Positions 37,226 through 44,289 of a DNA stretch of 64,000 bases are shown here, piece by piece; the stretch's first letter is position 1, and each line of letters begins with the position of its first letter. This DNA comes from an uncultured Clostridia bacterium. Its GTDB lineage: Bacteria > Bacillota > Clostridia > Oscillospirales > Acutalibacteraceae. The notes beneath the pieces were generated by a model. The model was not told the DNA's origin. It ran no database searches and saw only the letters and a program-made list of their open reading frames with translations. Location of the stretch: the NCBI GenBank assembly GCA_944384905.1, contig CALWVE010000040.1, forward strand, positions 60,261 to 124,260. The letters run 5' to 3'. The position numbers were made by a program, and so were the translations under genes.

Positions 37226-37489
37226 TCACTCGGCAAACCCGGACTCTACAAGAGCGACAAGGCTGTCCACTGCGGCCTGTTCATCAGCGCCGTCGGCAAT
37301 GATGCGAATATCGGTTCCACCGACGATTCCCAGAGAAAGGACACCGAGAAGGCTCTTCGCGTTTACACGGCGTTCTTCTTTCTCAACCCAGATGGAAGAC
37401 TTGAACTCGTTTGCTTTCTGGATAAAGAACGTAGCCGGACGTGCGTGAAGACCGACCTGGTTCTGTACCTGAACTTCTTTGGAATACAT
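37226..37489 (-). CDS. ptsH: Phosphocarrier protein HPr
   Basis: PTS phosphocarrier of 87 residues. His15 in VGLHARPA accepts phosphate from enzyme I, and Ser46 in AKSLLGVLSLGI is the HPr kinase target for CcpA-mediated catabolite repression in Firmicutes. The ATG at 37487-37489 gives the standard HPr start and follows AGGAGAG; the open frame extends 33 unrelated codons upstream. It is a stand-alone gene with its own promoter and terminator, not linked to ptsI. Confidence 0.93.
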   Translation of the reverse strand: MYSKEVQVQNQVGLHARPATFFIQKANEFKSSIWVEKEERRVNAKSLLGVLSLGIVGGTDIRIIADGADEQAAVDSLVALVESGFAE

Positions 37490-37576
37490 CTGACTCACTC
37501 TCCTGCGATTCTTTAGTAGTATAATTGTAGAAATTTGACGGACAGAAAATTCGTGCTTCTTTGACCTACGCATGTT

Positions 37577-37604
37577 ATTATAACACAATTCCGTCTTTCG
37601 TCAA
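37577..37604 (-). promoter_or_regulatory. Predicted ptsH promoter
   Basis: TTGACG at 37599-37604 and consensus TATAAT at 37577-37582 on the minus strand with a 16-base spacer. It implies a leader of about 80 bases before HPr. Confidence 0.7.
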
Positions 37605-37725
37605 CAACTCTGGAAAAAATTTGTTTCGTTGCCCATTCGCCGCAATTTCAATTCCGCGTGATTTGTGCAAGACGCACAGGGTGTTGAAAACTTTTTGAAC
37701 ACAATGGTACTCGATTTATCTTAAA

Positions 37726-38463
37726 TTAGCCTTTATTATCATCTATTTGCTCTAAAAGCCGTTGATCACTGCGGGAAAGTTCCAGCTTTTCAAACAAATC
37801 GGGGCGGCTTTTGCGGGTTCGAATCAGCGATTGCTGACGCCGCCAGGCCGCAATTTTACCATGATGTCCCGAAAGCAAAACCTCCGGCACGGCGCGTCCA
37901 CGCCATACGGCCGGGCGGGTATACTGCGGATATTCCAATACCCCGTCAAAATGGCTTTCTTCCTCAAAACACACATCTTCGGCCAAAACGCCGGGCAGCA
38001 TACGGCTTACACTATCGGCCAGAATCATCGCGGGCAGCTCGCCGCCGGTTAAAACATAATCCCCGCAGGAGATCTGTTCATCCACATAGGCGTCGATAAT
38101 CCGTTCGTCCAGGCCTTCGTAGTGTCCGCACAAAAGCAGCAGGTGATCCATCTCGGCCAGCTCGCGCACACGCTGCTGGGTGAGCGTTTTTCCCTGTGGC
38201 GAAAGGTAAATAATATGCGGGCGGCTTCCGGTTTCTTCCAGCACACTGTCAATGGCGTCGGCCATCGGCTCGGCCATCAGCAGCATGCCTTTTCCCCCGC
38301 CGAACGGGCGGTCATCCACACACTGGTGACGGTCGTACGCATGGTCGCGCAGGTGGTGGCAGCAGATCTGCAAATGCCCGCGTTTGCGTGCGCGCCCCAA
38401 AATGCTGTCTCCCAGAAAAGCTTCGCACATATCCGGAAAAAGCGTAATAATATCAATCCGCAT
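37726..38463 (-). CDS. trmD: tRNA (guanine-N1-)-methyltransferase, m1G37
   Basis: SPOUT-family enzyme that methylates G37 of tRNAs to prevent frameshifting. The 245-residue protein starts MRIDIITLFPDMCEAFLGDS and has RPFGGGKGMLL, LCGHYEGLDERI and GDYVLTGGELPAM, which form the trefoil-knot SAM site. The ATG at 38461-38463 overlaps rimM by 11 bases. It is last in the ylxM-ffh-rpsP-khpA-rimM-trmD block. Confidence 0.95.
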   Translation of the reverse strand: MRIDIITLFPDMCEAFLGDSILGRARKRGHLQICCHHLRDHAYDRHQCVDDRPFGGGKGMLLMAEPMADAIDSVLEETGSRPHIIYLSPQGKTLTQQRVRELAEMDHLLLLCGHYEGLDERIIDAYVDEQISCGDYVLTGGELPAMILADSVSRMLPGVLAEDVCFEEESHFDGVLEYPQYTRPAVWRGRAVPEVLLSGHHGKIAAWRRQQSLIRTRKSRPDLFEKLELSRSDQRLLEQIDDNKG

Positions 38464-38962
38464 CGTCAAAAATCCCCTTAATCGGGCGCACCCGGACACA
38501 GCCCGCCTCCAGATCGGTAGAAACGATCATGGCGTCTACAGCCGGGAACAGATAGTCCTTGCCCGCGTCGTCGCGGATACGATACACGTCATTTGCGGCC
38601 GTCTGGAAAATTTCCTCGATTTTACCGTACACGCGGCCGGTATCGGCGTCTTCCACCCGAGCGCCCAGCAGATCCTGCACAAAATACCGTCCGCGAGGCA
38701 GACGGACGTCATCGCGGTTGAGATAAATCACAACACCGCGCAGCAGGTCGCCCTGGTTTACCGTATCGATTCCTTTAAATTTGGCCAGCAGCATGCTTTT
38801 GTGCACACGGGAGCTTTCCACTTCCAGAACGCTGCCGTCCGCGCGGTAAAAGCGGCGCAAACCCGCGATAAAATCAGCAGAATCACACCACGGCTCGATA
38901 CGGACTTCCCCGCGGATGCCGTGTGTGGCCACGATTTTTCCGGCCTCCAGATATTGCTTCAT
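38453..38962 (-). CDS. rimM: 16S rRNA processing protein RimM
   Basis: 30S maturation factor that binds S19, 169 residues. The N-terminal RimM domain begins MKQYLEAGKIVATHGIRGEVRIEPW. A PRC-barrel follows (RYFVQDLLGARVEDADTGRVYGKIEEI). The ATG at 38960-38962 sits 10 bases after GGAGG, whereas the longer open frame reads through the upstream terminator hairpin. It is coupled to trmD by overlap. Confidence 0.92.
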   Translation of the reverse strand: MKQYLEAGKIVATHGIRGEVRIEPWCDSADFIAGLRRFYRADGSVLEVESSRVHKSMLLAKFKGIDTVNQGDLLRGVVIYLNRDDVRLPRGRYFVQDLLGARVEDADTGRVYGKIEEIFQTAANDVYRIRDDAGKDYLFPAVDAMIVSTDLEAGCVRVRPIKGIFDDAD

Positions 38963-39022
38963 CCTAATTTTGCCTCCTACCCTTACAGGATATGCATCCC
39001 GCGGCTTTTTGCCCCGAGATAA

Positions 39023-39061
39023 TAAAAAGCGGCCCTGCTGGCTTAGAGCCGGCAAAGCCGC
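39023..39061 (-). terminator. Internal terminator/attenuator between khpA and rimM
   Basis: GCGGC-TTT-GCCGGC pairs with GCCAGC-AGG-GCCGC on the minus strand, followed by TTTTTATT. It interrupts an otherwise continuous translation-related gene block, so rimM-trmD probably receives less transcript than the genes ahead of it. Confidence 0.65.
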
Positions 39062-39080
39062 CCGGTGTGAGAATGGACGG

Positions 39081-39314
39081 TCAGTCGATCTCCACAGTCA
39101 CTTTTTCATTGCTGCGAGTCGCGGCGGCACGCATCACCACACGGATCGCCTTGGCAATCCGGCCCTGCTTGCCGATCACGCGGCCCATGTCCTCTTCCGC
39201 CACATGCAGGTGATAGACCACGCTGCCGTCTTCCGCAGGTTCATCCACGGTAACGGTTACATCGTCCGGTTTTTCAACCAGCCCGCGGGCAATGGACGCG
39301 AGTAATTCTTTCAT
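39081..39314 (-). CDS. khpA: KH-domain RNA-binding protein KhpA (YlqC)
   Basis: RNA-binding protein of 77 residues with one KH domain whose GxxG loop is GKQG (VIGKQGRIAKAIR). In Firmicutes KhpA pairs with KhpB/Jag and binds mRNAs and sRNAs, with effects on cell elongation. It lies between rpsP and rimM in conserved order. The ATG follows GAGGG. Confidence 0.9.
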   Translation of the reverse strand: MKELLASIARGLVEKPDDVTVTVDEPAEDGSVVYHLHVAEEDMGRVIGKQGRIAKAIRVVMRAAATRSNEKVTVEID

Positions 39315-39334
39315 GAATCCGCCCTCAACTCAAA

Positions 39335-39574
39335 TTAAAGCACGCCGTGCTTTTTGAACAGAGCCTTCACGGTATCGGTGGGCTGAGCGCCGGTAGCCAT
39401 CCACTTCTTGGCCTTTTCGGGATCAACCTTTACCACGCTGGGTTCTTCCATGGGGTTGTAGTAACCGATTTCATCGATGAAACGGCCATCGCGGGGATAG
39501 CGGGAATCGGCCACAACGATACGATAGAAAGGAGCCTTCTTGGCGCCCATACGGCGCAGTCTGATCTTAACCAT
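39335..39574 (-). CDS. rpsP: 30S ribosomal protein S16
   Basis: Small-subunit assembly protein, 79 residues, starting [25 protein letters not shown], the invariant S16 N-terminus. It is located between ffh and khpA, the conserved Firmicutes order. Confidence 0.97.
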   Translation of the reverse strand: MVKIRLRRMGAKKAPFYRIVVADSRYPRDGRFIDEIGYYNPMEEPSVVKVDPEKAKKWMATGAQPTDTVKALFKKHGVL

Positions 39575-39645
39575 TTTTGTTCCTCCATATGATAATGAGA
39601 ATTTTTTATTATATTAACCAAACCATAACAGTTGGCAATATCCGT

Positions 39646-41013
39646 TTACATGGGCATCGAGCCCGGGCCGCCGCCCATGCCGTTGAAATTCATCGGCACA
39701 CGCAGCTTGCCTTTTTTGCCTTTACCGGCGCCTTTGAGCTGCTTCATCATTTTCTGCATCATTTCATACTGCTTGATGAGGCGGTTCACATCTTCCACTT
39801 TCATGCCGCTGCCCGCCGCAATCCGGCGCTTGCGCGACGCATTGATCAGTTCGGGCTTCGAGCGTTCCGCGGGCGTCATCGAAAGGATGATGGCGCACAT
39901 ACGGTCCATGATGCGGTCGTCGATATCGACATCTTCTACCTGTTTGCCCAGGCCCGGCAGCTTGGAGAGCACGTTTTTCAGCGGCCCCATGCGCTTAACC
40001 TGCGCAAACTGTTCCAACATATCGTTGAAATCGAATTTATTCTGCATCAGCCGTTCGGCTGTTTTGCGGGCTTCTTTTTCATCAATACGTGCCTGTGCGT
40101 CTTCGATCAGGGTGAGCACGTCGCCCATGCCCAGAATACGCGAGGCCATGCGATCGGGATGGAAAGCTTCGAGATCGCCGATCTTTTCGCCGGTACCGGA
40201 GAACTTGATCGGCTTGCCGGTTACGGCGCGGATCGAAAGTGCCGCACCGCCGCGGGTATCGCCGTCGAGCTTCGTGAGGATCACGCCGGTAACGGAGAGC
40301 TGTTCGTCGAACGTTTTGGCCACGTTCACGGCTTCCTGACCGGTCATGGCGTCCACAACCAGCAGCACTTCCTGCGGGGGAACCGCCGCGCAGATGCGCT
40401 TGAGTTCATCCATCAAAACCTGGTCGATCTGCAAACGACCGGCCGTATCGATAATCAGGTAATCGTTGCCGTAATCGCGCGCATGGCGAACGGCTTCTTC
40501 ACACGTTCTAACCGGGTCCTGCGTACCCTTTTCAAAAACCGGGATCTGCGCCTTTTCGGCCATCACCTGCAGCTGTTTGATAGCCGCCGGGCGGTAAATA
40601 TCGCCGGCTACGAGCATCGGGCGGTGTCCCTGGGTTTTGAGCATATGAGCCAGTTTTACGGCATGGGTCGTTTTACCGGCACCCTGCAGGCCGCACATCA
40701 GAATCACCGTAGGCGGTTTGGGTGCGCTCGCCAGCTTGGACTGGCTGCCGCCCATCAGTTCGGTCAGCTCTTCGTTTACGATCTTGATGACCATCTGGGC
40801 GGGCGTCAGGCTTTCCATTACATCGCTGCCCACCGCGCGTTCGGTCACACGAGCCGTAAAATCTTTGGCAACCCGGTAGTTGACGTCGGCTTCCAAAAGC
40901 GCCAGGCGCACTTCGCGCATGGCCTCCTTTACATCGGCCTCGGTCAGTTTACCTTTGCTTCTCAATTTTTTAAACGAGTTCGAAAGTTTCTCTGTCAGGC
41001 CGCTGAACGCCAT
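39646..41013 (-). CDS. ffh: Signal recognition particle GTPase Ffh (SRP54)
   Basis: SRP protein that binds 4.5S RNA and signal peptides and pairs with FtsY. The 455-residue protein has an N domain and a G domain with P-loop GLQGAGKTTHAVKL, DTAGR and TKLDGDTRGG. The C-terminal M domain is rich in Met and Gly (YEMMQKMMKQLKGAGKGKKG). The ATG at 41011-41013 is seven bases after GGAGGG. It overlaps neither gene but follows ylxM closely. Confidence 0.96.
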   Translation of the reverse strand: MAFSGLTEKLSNSFKKLRSKGKLTEADVKEAMREVRLALLEADVNYRVAKDFTARVTERAVGSDVMESLTPAQMVIKIVNEELTELMGGSQSKLASAPKPPTVILMCGLQGAGKTTHAVKLAHMLKTQGHRPMLVAGDIYRPAAIKQLQVMAEKAQIPVFEKGTQDPVRTCEEAVRHARDYGNDYLIIDTAGRLQIDQVLMDELKRICAAVPPQEVLLVVDAMTGQEAVNVAKTFDEQLSVTGVILTKLDGDTRGGAALSIRAVTGKPIKFSGTGEKIGDLEAFHPDRMASRILGMGDVLTLIEDAQARIDEKEARKTAERLMQNKFDFNDMLEQFAQVKRMGPLKNVLSKLPGLGKQVEDVDIDDRIMDRMCAIILSMTPAERSKPELINASRKRRIAAGSGMKVEDVNRLIKQYEMMQKMMKQLKGAGKGKKGKLRVPMNFNGMGGGPGSMPM

Positions 41014-41029
41014 TGTCTTCCCTCCGTGG

Positions 41030-41395
41030 TCATGATTCATTCAGACGCTGCGCCGTTTCAATGATCCGGCTCACGCTTTCCTCAATTTCCTTTGAAAGCA
41101 CGAACTGCCGGTTAAACGCTGCAATTTTGAGCGTTTCATCGCAGATCTGCGAAAGGCCGTCGCGCATCTCGCGAAAACGCCGCGCCAGTCCCAAACAGGC
41201 TTCCATCTCGGTAAGCTGCTGCTCGGCACGCTTGATGGCGTCGCGCACGCCCTGACGGGTGATGCCCTGATCTTCGGCGATTTCCGCCAGAGAAAGGTCA
41301 TCGTTATAATATAATGTAATCATTTCGCGCTGCTTTTCGGTGAGCATTTCGCCGTAAAAATCAAGCAGAAACGAAATTTGCAGATCCTTTGCCAT
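41030..41395 (-). CDS. ylxM: YlxM/p13-type helix-turn-helix protein
   Basis: Protein of 121 residues with a sigma-70 region-4-like helix-turn-helix (LTEKQREMITLYYNDDLSLA, then ITRQGVRDAIKRAEQQL). It is always found next to ffh in Firmicutes, where it is thought to modulate the SRP pathway. It heads the operon behind a strong promoter whose start site sits in a perfect palindrome at 41416-41438. Autoregulation by YlxM is a speculation from this layout. Confidence 0.9.
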   Translation of the reverse strand: MAKDLQISFLLDFYGEMLTEKQREMITLYYNDDLSLAEIAEDQGITRQGVRDAIKRAEQQLTEMEACLGLARRFREMRDGLSQICDETLKIAAFNRQFVLSKEIEESVSRIIETAQRLNES

Positions 41396-41415
41396 ACGGT
41401 CACGTCCCTGTCAGT

Positions 41416-41438
41416 CTGTAAAGTCTTAAACTTTACAG
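41416..41438. promoter_or_regulatory. Perfect palindrome at the ylxM transcription start
   Basis: CTGTAAAGT and ACTTTACAG form a perfect nine-base inverted repeat around CTTAA, starting about seven bases after the -10 element of the ylxM promoter. It has no following T-run, so an operator is more likely than a terminator. Confidence 0.55.
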
Positions 41439-41444
41439 TAGTAG

Positions 41445-41473
41445 ACTATACCACACAATCGCCTTTCTGTCAA
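41445..41473 (-). promoter_or_regulatory. Predicted promoter of the ylxM-ffh-rpsP operon
   Basis: Consensus TTGACA at 41468-41473 and TATAGT at 41445-41450 on the minus strand with a 17-base spacer. Confidence 0.8.
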
Positions 41474-41605
41474 CAGGATTTTCAATTTTTATCTGAAAAA
41501 GCCGCTGTTTTTTACCCTCAATTTTCTTTTATAATGAAAAAGGCCGCAGAAAATAATTCGGGCAAGTTTGCCAACTCTCCGGGGTGATATTCATGCATTT
41601 ATTCA

Positions 41606-41634
41606 TTGCATTTTCATAAAGTTTTTGATATACT
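41606..41634 (+). promoter_or_regulatory. Predicted promoter of the uronate catabolism locus
   Basis: TTGCAT at 41606-41611 and TATACT at 41629-41634 with a 17-base spacer, giving a leader of roughly 100 bases before the aldolase start. Confidence 0.65.
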
Positions 41635-41743
41635 GTACTTAAAATAGCCGTCATATGGAATTTTATTGCCCTGAATCTTTTGCAATCGGCGGATTCCGGC
41701 GGCTCCTGTTTAGGCAGATTATTTTGTAAAGGAGTTAACCCAT

Positions 41744-42718
41744 ATGTTCGAATCGATGAATGAACAAATCAGCAAAATCGGTATCGTCCCGGTTATCAAA
41801 CTCGGTTCTCCCGATCAGGCTGTGCCGCTGGCCAAAGCTTTGATCGAGGGCGGCATCCCGGCTGCGGAAGTTACGTTCCGTTCTGATGCAGCTGCTGCCG
41901 GTATCAAAGCGATCACCGACGCCGGTCTGGATATCGCCGTGGGTGCAGGTACCGTGCTCACCATCGAGCAGGTTGACGCCGCGGTTGCTTCCGGCGCCAA
42001 GTTTATCGTTTCCCCCGGTCTCGATCCCGAAATCGTAGAATATTGCGTCAACAAAGGCATCCCGGTGTATCCCGGCTGTGCCAATGCTTCCGACGTAGCC
42101 ATCGCCGTGAAATACGGCCTGCCCGTTGTGAAGTTCTTCCCGGCCGAACAGGCTGGCGGCATCAACTATATCAAGGCTCTGGCCGGCCCCTACGGCAACC
42201 TGAAGTTCATGCCCACCGGCGGCGTAAACGCTGGCAACCTGAACAACTACCTCGCCTTTGAAAAGATCGTAGCCTGCGGCGGCAGCTGGATGGTTCCGAA
42301 TGATCTGCTGGCTGCTGGCGATTATGCCGGCATCACCGCTCTGTGCAAGAAGGCCGTAGCCGCCATGCTGGACATCCAGTTTGCACACATGGGCATCAAC
42401 ACCCCCGACGCCGACTCCGCCAAGGCAACCGCCGAAGCTTTCGATGCTCTGTTCAACACCGGTATTGCCAAGGACGGCAACAGCTCCATCTTCGCCGGCA
42501 AGGGCAGCGAAATGGAAATCATGAAGAAGAACTACCTGGGCGCCAAGGGCCACATCGGCTTCAAGACGAACAGCATCGAGCGTGCCATGTTCCAGATGGA
42601 ACGCAAGGGCATCAAGTTCAACATGGAAACCGCCTCCTACGATGCCAAGGGCAACATCAAAGCCATCTATCTGCAGGATGAAATTGCCGGCTTTGCCGTG
42701 CATCTGGTCCGCCGCTAA
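41744..42718 (+). CDS. eda: KDPG/KHG aldolase fused to a C-terminal glyoxalase (VOC)-like domain
   Basis: Class I aldolase that splits 2-keto-3-deoxy-6-phosphogluconate into pyruvate and glyceraldehyde-3-phosphate. Residues 1-210 form the Eda barrel, with catalytic Glu42 (AAEVTFRS) and Schiff-base Lys130 (VVKFFPAE). Residues about 212-324 are an extra domain (FAHMGINTPD, GHIGFKTNSIERAM, then AIYLQDEIAGFAVHLV). Its pattern suggests a vicinal-oxygen-chelate fold; its function is unknown. Typical Eda is about 205-215 residues. Codon use is strongly biased (Lys almost always AAG), suggesting high expression. It is followed by KDG kinase. Confidence 0.88.
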   Translation: MFESMNEQISKIGIVPVIKLGSPDQAVPLAKALIEGGIPAAEVTFRSDAAAAGIKAITDAGLDIAVGAGTVLTIEQVDAAVASGAKFIVSPGLDPEIVEYCVNKGIPVYPGCANASDVAIAVKYGLPVVKFFPAEQAGGINYIKALAGPYGNLKFMPTGGVNAGNLNNYLAFEKIVACGGSWMVPNDLLAAGDYAGITALCKKAVAAMLDIQFAHMGINTPDADSAKATAEAFDALFNTGIAKDGNSSIFAGKGSEMEIMKKNYLGAKGHIGFKTNSIERAMFQMERKGIKFNMETASYDAKGNIKAIYLQDEIAGFAVHLVRR

Positions 42719-42762
42719 TCGGCTTTGACCCTTCTATAAACAGGGGTATTCCCCCGTCTTTC

Positions 42763-42787
42763 CGGCAAAGGCGTTGCCTGCCGGGGA
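42763..42787 (+). other. Intercistronic hairpin between aldolase and kinase genes
   Basis: CCGGCAAAGGC pairs with GCCTGCCGG just before the kinase ribosome site. There is no U-run, so it may stabilise or process the mRNA rather than terminate it. Confidence 0.4.
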
Positions 42788-42814
42788 AAAACAAAATTAA
42801 AGGAGTATCTTACA

Positions 42815-43840
42815 ATGAGAGTTGTAACTTTTGGCGAAATTATGATCCGCCTGCAGCCGTTTAACTACGAGCGTTTTGTGCAGGCCAATGACCTGGAATT
42901 CACCTTCGGCGGCGGCGAAGCCAACGTAGCTGTTTCTCTGGCTAACTATGGCATCGACGCAGCTTATGTTACCAAGCTGCCGGCTCATGCTATCGGCCAG
43001 TGCGCTGTCAACAGCCTGCGCAAGTATGGCGTTGACACCAGCCTGATCACCCGCGGCGGCGATCGCGTAGGTATCTACTTCAACGAAAAGGGTGCTTCCC
43101 AGCGTGGTTCCGTGTGCATCTATGACCGTGCACACAGCGCTATCGCCGAAGCTACCACGGCTGACTTCGATTGGGACAAGATCTTCGACGGTGTGGATTG
43201 GTTCCACTTCACGGGTATCACTCCCGCTCTGGGCCCGAACGTTGTTGAAATCTGCCTCGAAGCCTGCAAGGCTGCTAAGGCTCACGGCGTAAAGATCAGC
43301 TGCGACCTGAACTACCGCGGCAAGCTGTGGACCCGTGACCAGGCCCGCGCTGCTATGACCGAGCTGTGCAAGTATGTTGATGTGTGCATCTCCAACGAAG
43401 AAGATGCCAAGGACGTATTCGGTATTGAAGCCGAATCCACCGACATCTACGGCGGCAAGCTGAACCACGAAGGCTACAAGAGCGTTGCCAAGCAGCTGGC
43501 CGACAAGTTCAACTTCGAAAAAGTGGCTATCACCCTGCGTGAATCCCACAGCGCTTCCGACAACGGCTGGAGCGCCATGCTGTATGATGCAGCTTCCGAT
43601 GAATACTGCTTCAGCAAGAAGTATGAACTGCGCATCATCGACCGTGTAGGCGGCGGCGACAGCTTCGGCGGCGGCCTGATCTACAGCCTGCTCAACGGCA
43701 AGAGCACTCAGGATGCCGTAGAATTCGCCGTAGCCGCTTCCGCTCTGAAGCACACCATCGAAGGCGACTACAACATGATGACGGTTTCCGAAGTCGAAAA
43801 GCTTGCCGGCGGCGACGGTTCCGGCCGTATCCAGAGATAA
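42815..43840 (+). CDS. kdgK: PfkB-family sugar kinase, probable 2-keto-3-deoxygluconate kinase
   Basis: Phosphorylates KDG to KDPG, feeding the aldolase encoded just upstream. The 341-residue protein has the PfkB N-terminal signature GGGEANVAVSLANYG and the C-terminal signature RVGGGDSFGGG with catalytic base Asp282. CDLNYRGKLW is typical of KDG kinases. The ATG follows AAAGGAG. The same AAG/AAC-rich codon bias as the aldolase is seen. Substrate assignment rests on the aldolase and KdgF neighbours; another aldonic or keto sugar is possible. Confidence 0.87.
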   Translation: MRVVTFGEIMIRLQPFNYERFVQANDLEFTFGGGEANVAVSLANYGIDAAYVTKLPAHAIGQCAVNSLRKYGVDTSLITRGGDRVGIYFNEKGASQRGSVCIYDRAHSAIAEATTADFDWDKIFDGVDWFHFTGITPALGPNVVEICLEACKAAKAHGVKISCDLNYRGKLWTRDQARAAMTELCKYVDVCISNEEDAKDVFGIEAESTDIYGGKLNHEGYKSVAKQLADKFNFEKVAITLRESHSASDNGWSAMLYDAASDEYCFSKKYELRIIDRVGGGDSFGGGLIYSLLNGKSTQDAVEFAVAASALKHTIEGDYNMMTVSEVEKLAGGDGSGRIQR

Positions 43841-43862
43841 TTTCGCATTTCCTTGTCACAAC

Positions 43863-43895
43863 ACAGGCACGTCTCATTTGGGGCGTGCCTGTTTT
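43863..43895 (+). terminator. Terminator after the KDG kinase gene
   Basis: CAGGCACG pairs with CGTGCCTG around a 12-base loop and is followed by TTTTAC. It may make the downstream cupin and large protein genes depend on readthrough or a weak promoter near 43901 (TATAAT without a clear -35). Confidence 0.65.
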
Positions 43896-43925
43896 ACAAG
43901 TATAATCTTTTACAGGAGGCAGACT

Positions 43926-44249
43926 ATGGTTGTTAAAAACGAATCCATCCCCTATACCATTCTCGATGAAAAATCCCGCCGCAAAATCCTTTGCCACGGC
44001 GGCACCCAGATGATGGTTGAAGTGACTTTCGACAAAGGCGGCGAAGGCGCCATGCATCGCCATGTTCATGAACAGATCACCTATGTTGCCAAGGGCAGCT
44101 TTGAATTCACCATCGAAGGCGAAAAGCACGTTGTTAACCAGGGCGACAGCCTCTACTTCCCGTCCAACGCCCTGCACGGCTGCGTAGCTCTGGAAGACGG
44201 CATCCTGGTTGATATTTTCACGCCCCAGCGCGAAGACTTTCTGAAATAA
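43926..44249 (+). CDS. KdgF-like cupin protein
   Basis: Single-domain cupin of 107 residues with the metal-binding motif HRHVHEQITYVAKGSFEF and the second motif SLYFPSNALHGC. KdgF proteins speed the ring opening of 4,5-unsaturated uronates to the linear keturonate that feeds the KDG pathway, and the neighbours here fit that role. The ATG at 43926 follows AGGAGG. The longer open frame upstream overlaps the kinase and the terminator and is not used. Confidence 0.8.
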   Translation: MVVKNESIPYTILDEKSRRKILCHGGTQMMVEVTFDKGGEGAMHRHVHEQITYVAKGSFEFTIEGEKHVVNQGDSLYFPSNALHGCVALEDGILVDIFTPQREDFLK

Positions 44250-44289
44250 GCAGCGGCCGGAACAGCCGGCCTGTAAACGGAGGATTTGT

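Larger units (their letters stand above)
41396..41743. other. Divergent intergenic region between ylxM and the aldolase gene
   Basis: 348 bases without a gene. It holds the minus-strand ylxM promoter and palindrome, the plus-strand aldolase promoter, and between them an AT-rich stretch with a second TATAAT-like sequence near 41530 that lacks a good -35. No further structured element was recognised. Confidence 0.7.

Noticed and set aside
43901..43906. TATAAT before the KdgF-like gene as a promoter
   Set aside because: The only -35 at proper distance lies in the terminator hairpin and is poor, and the transcript would begin at the ribosome site.
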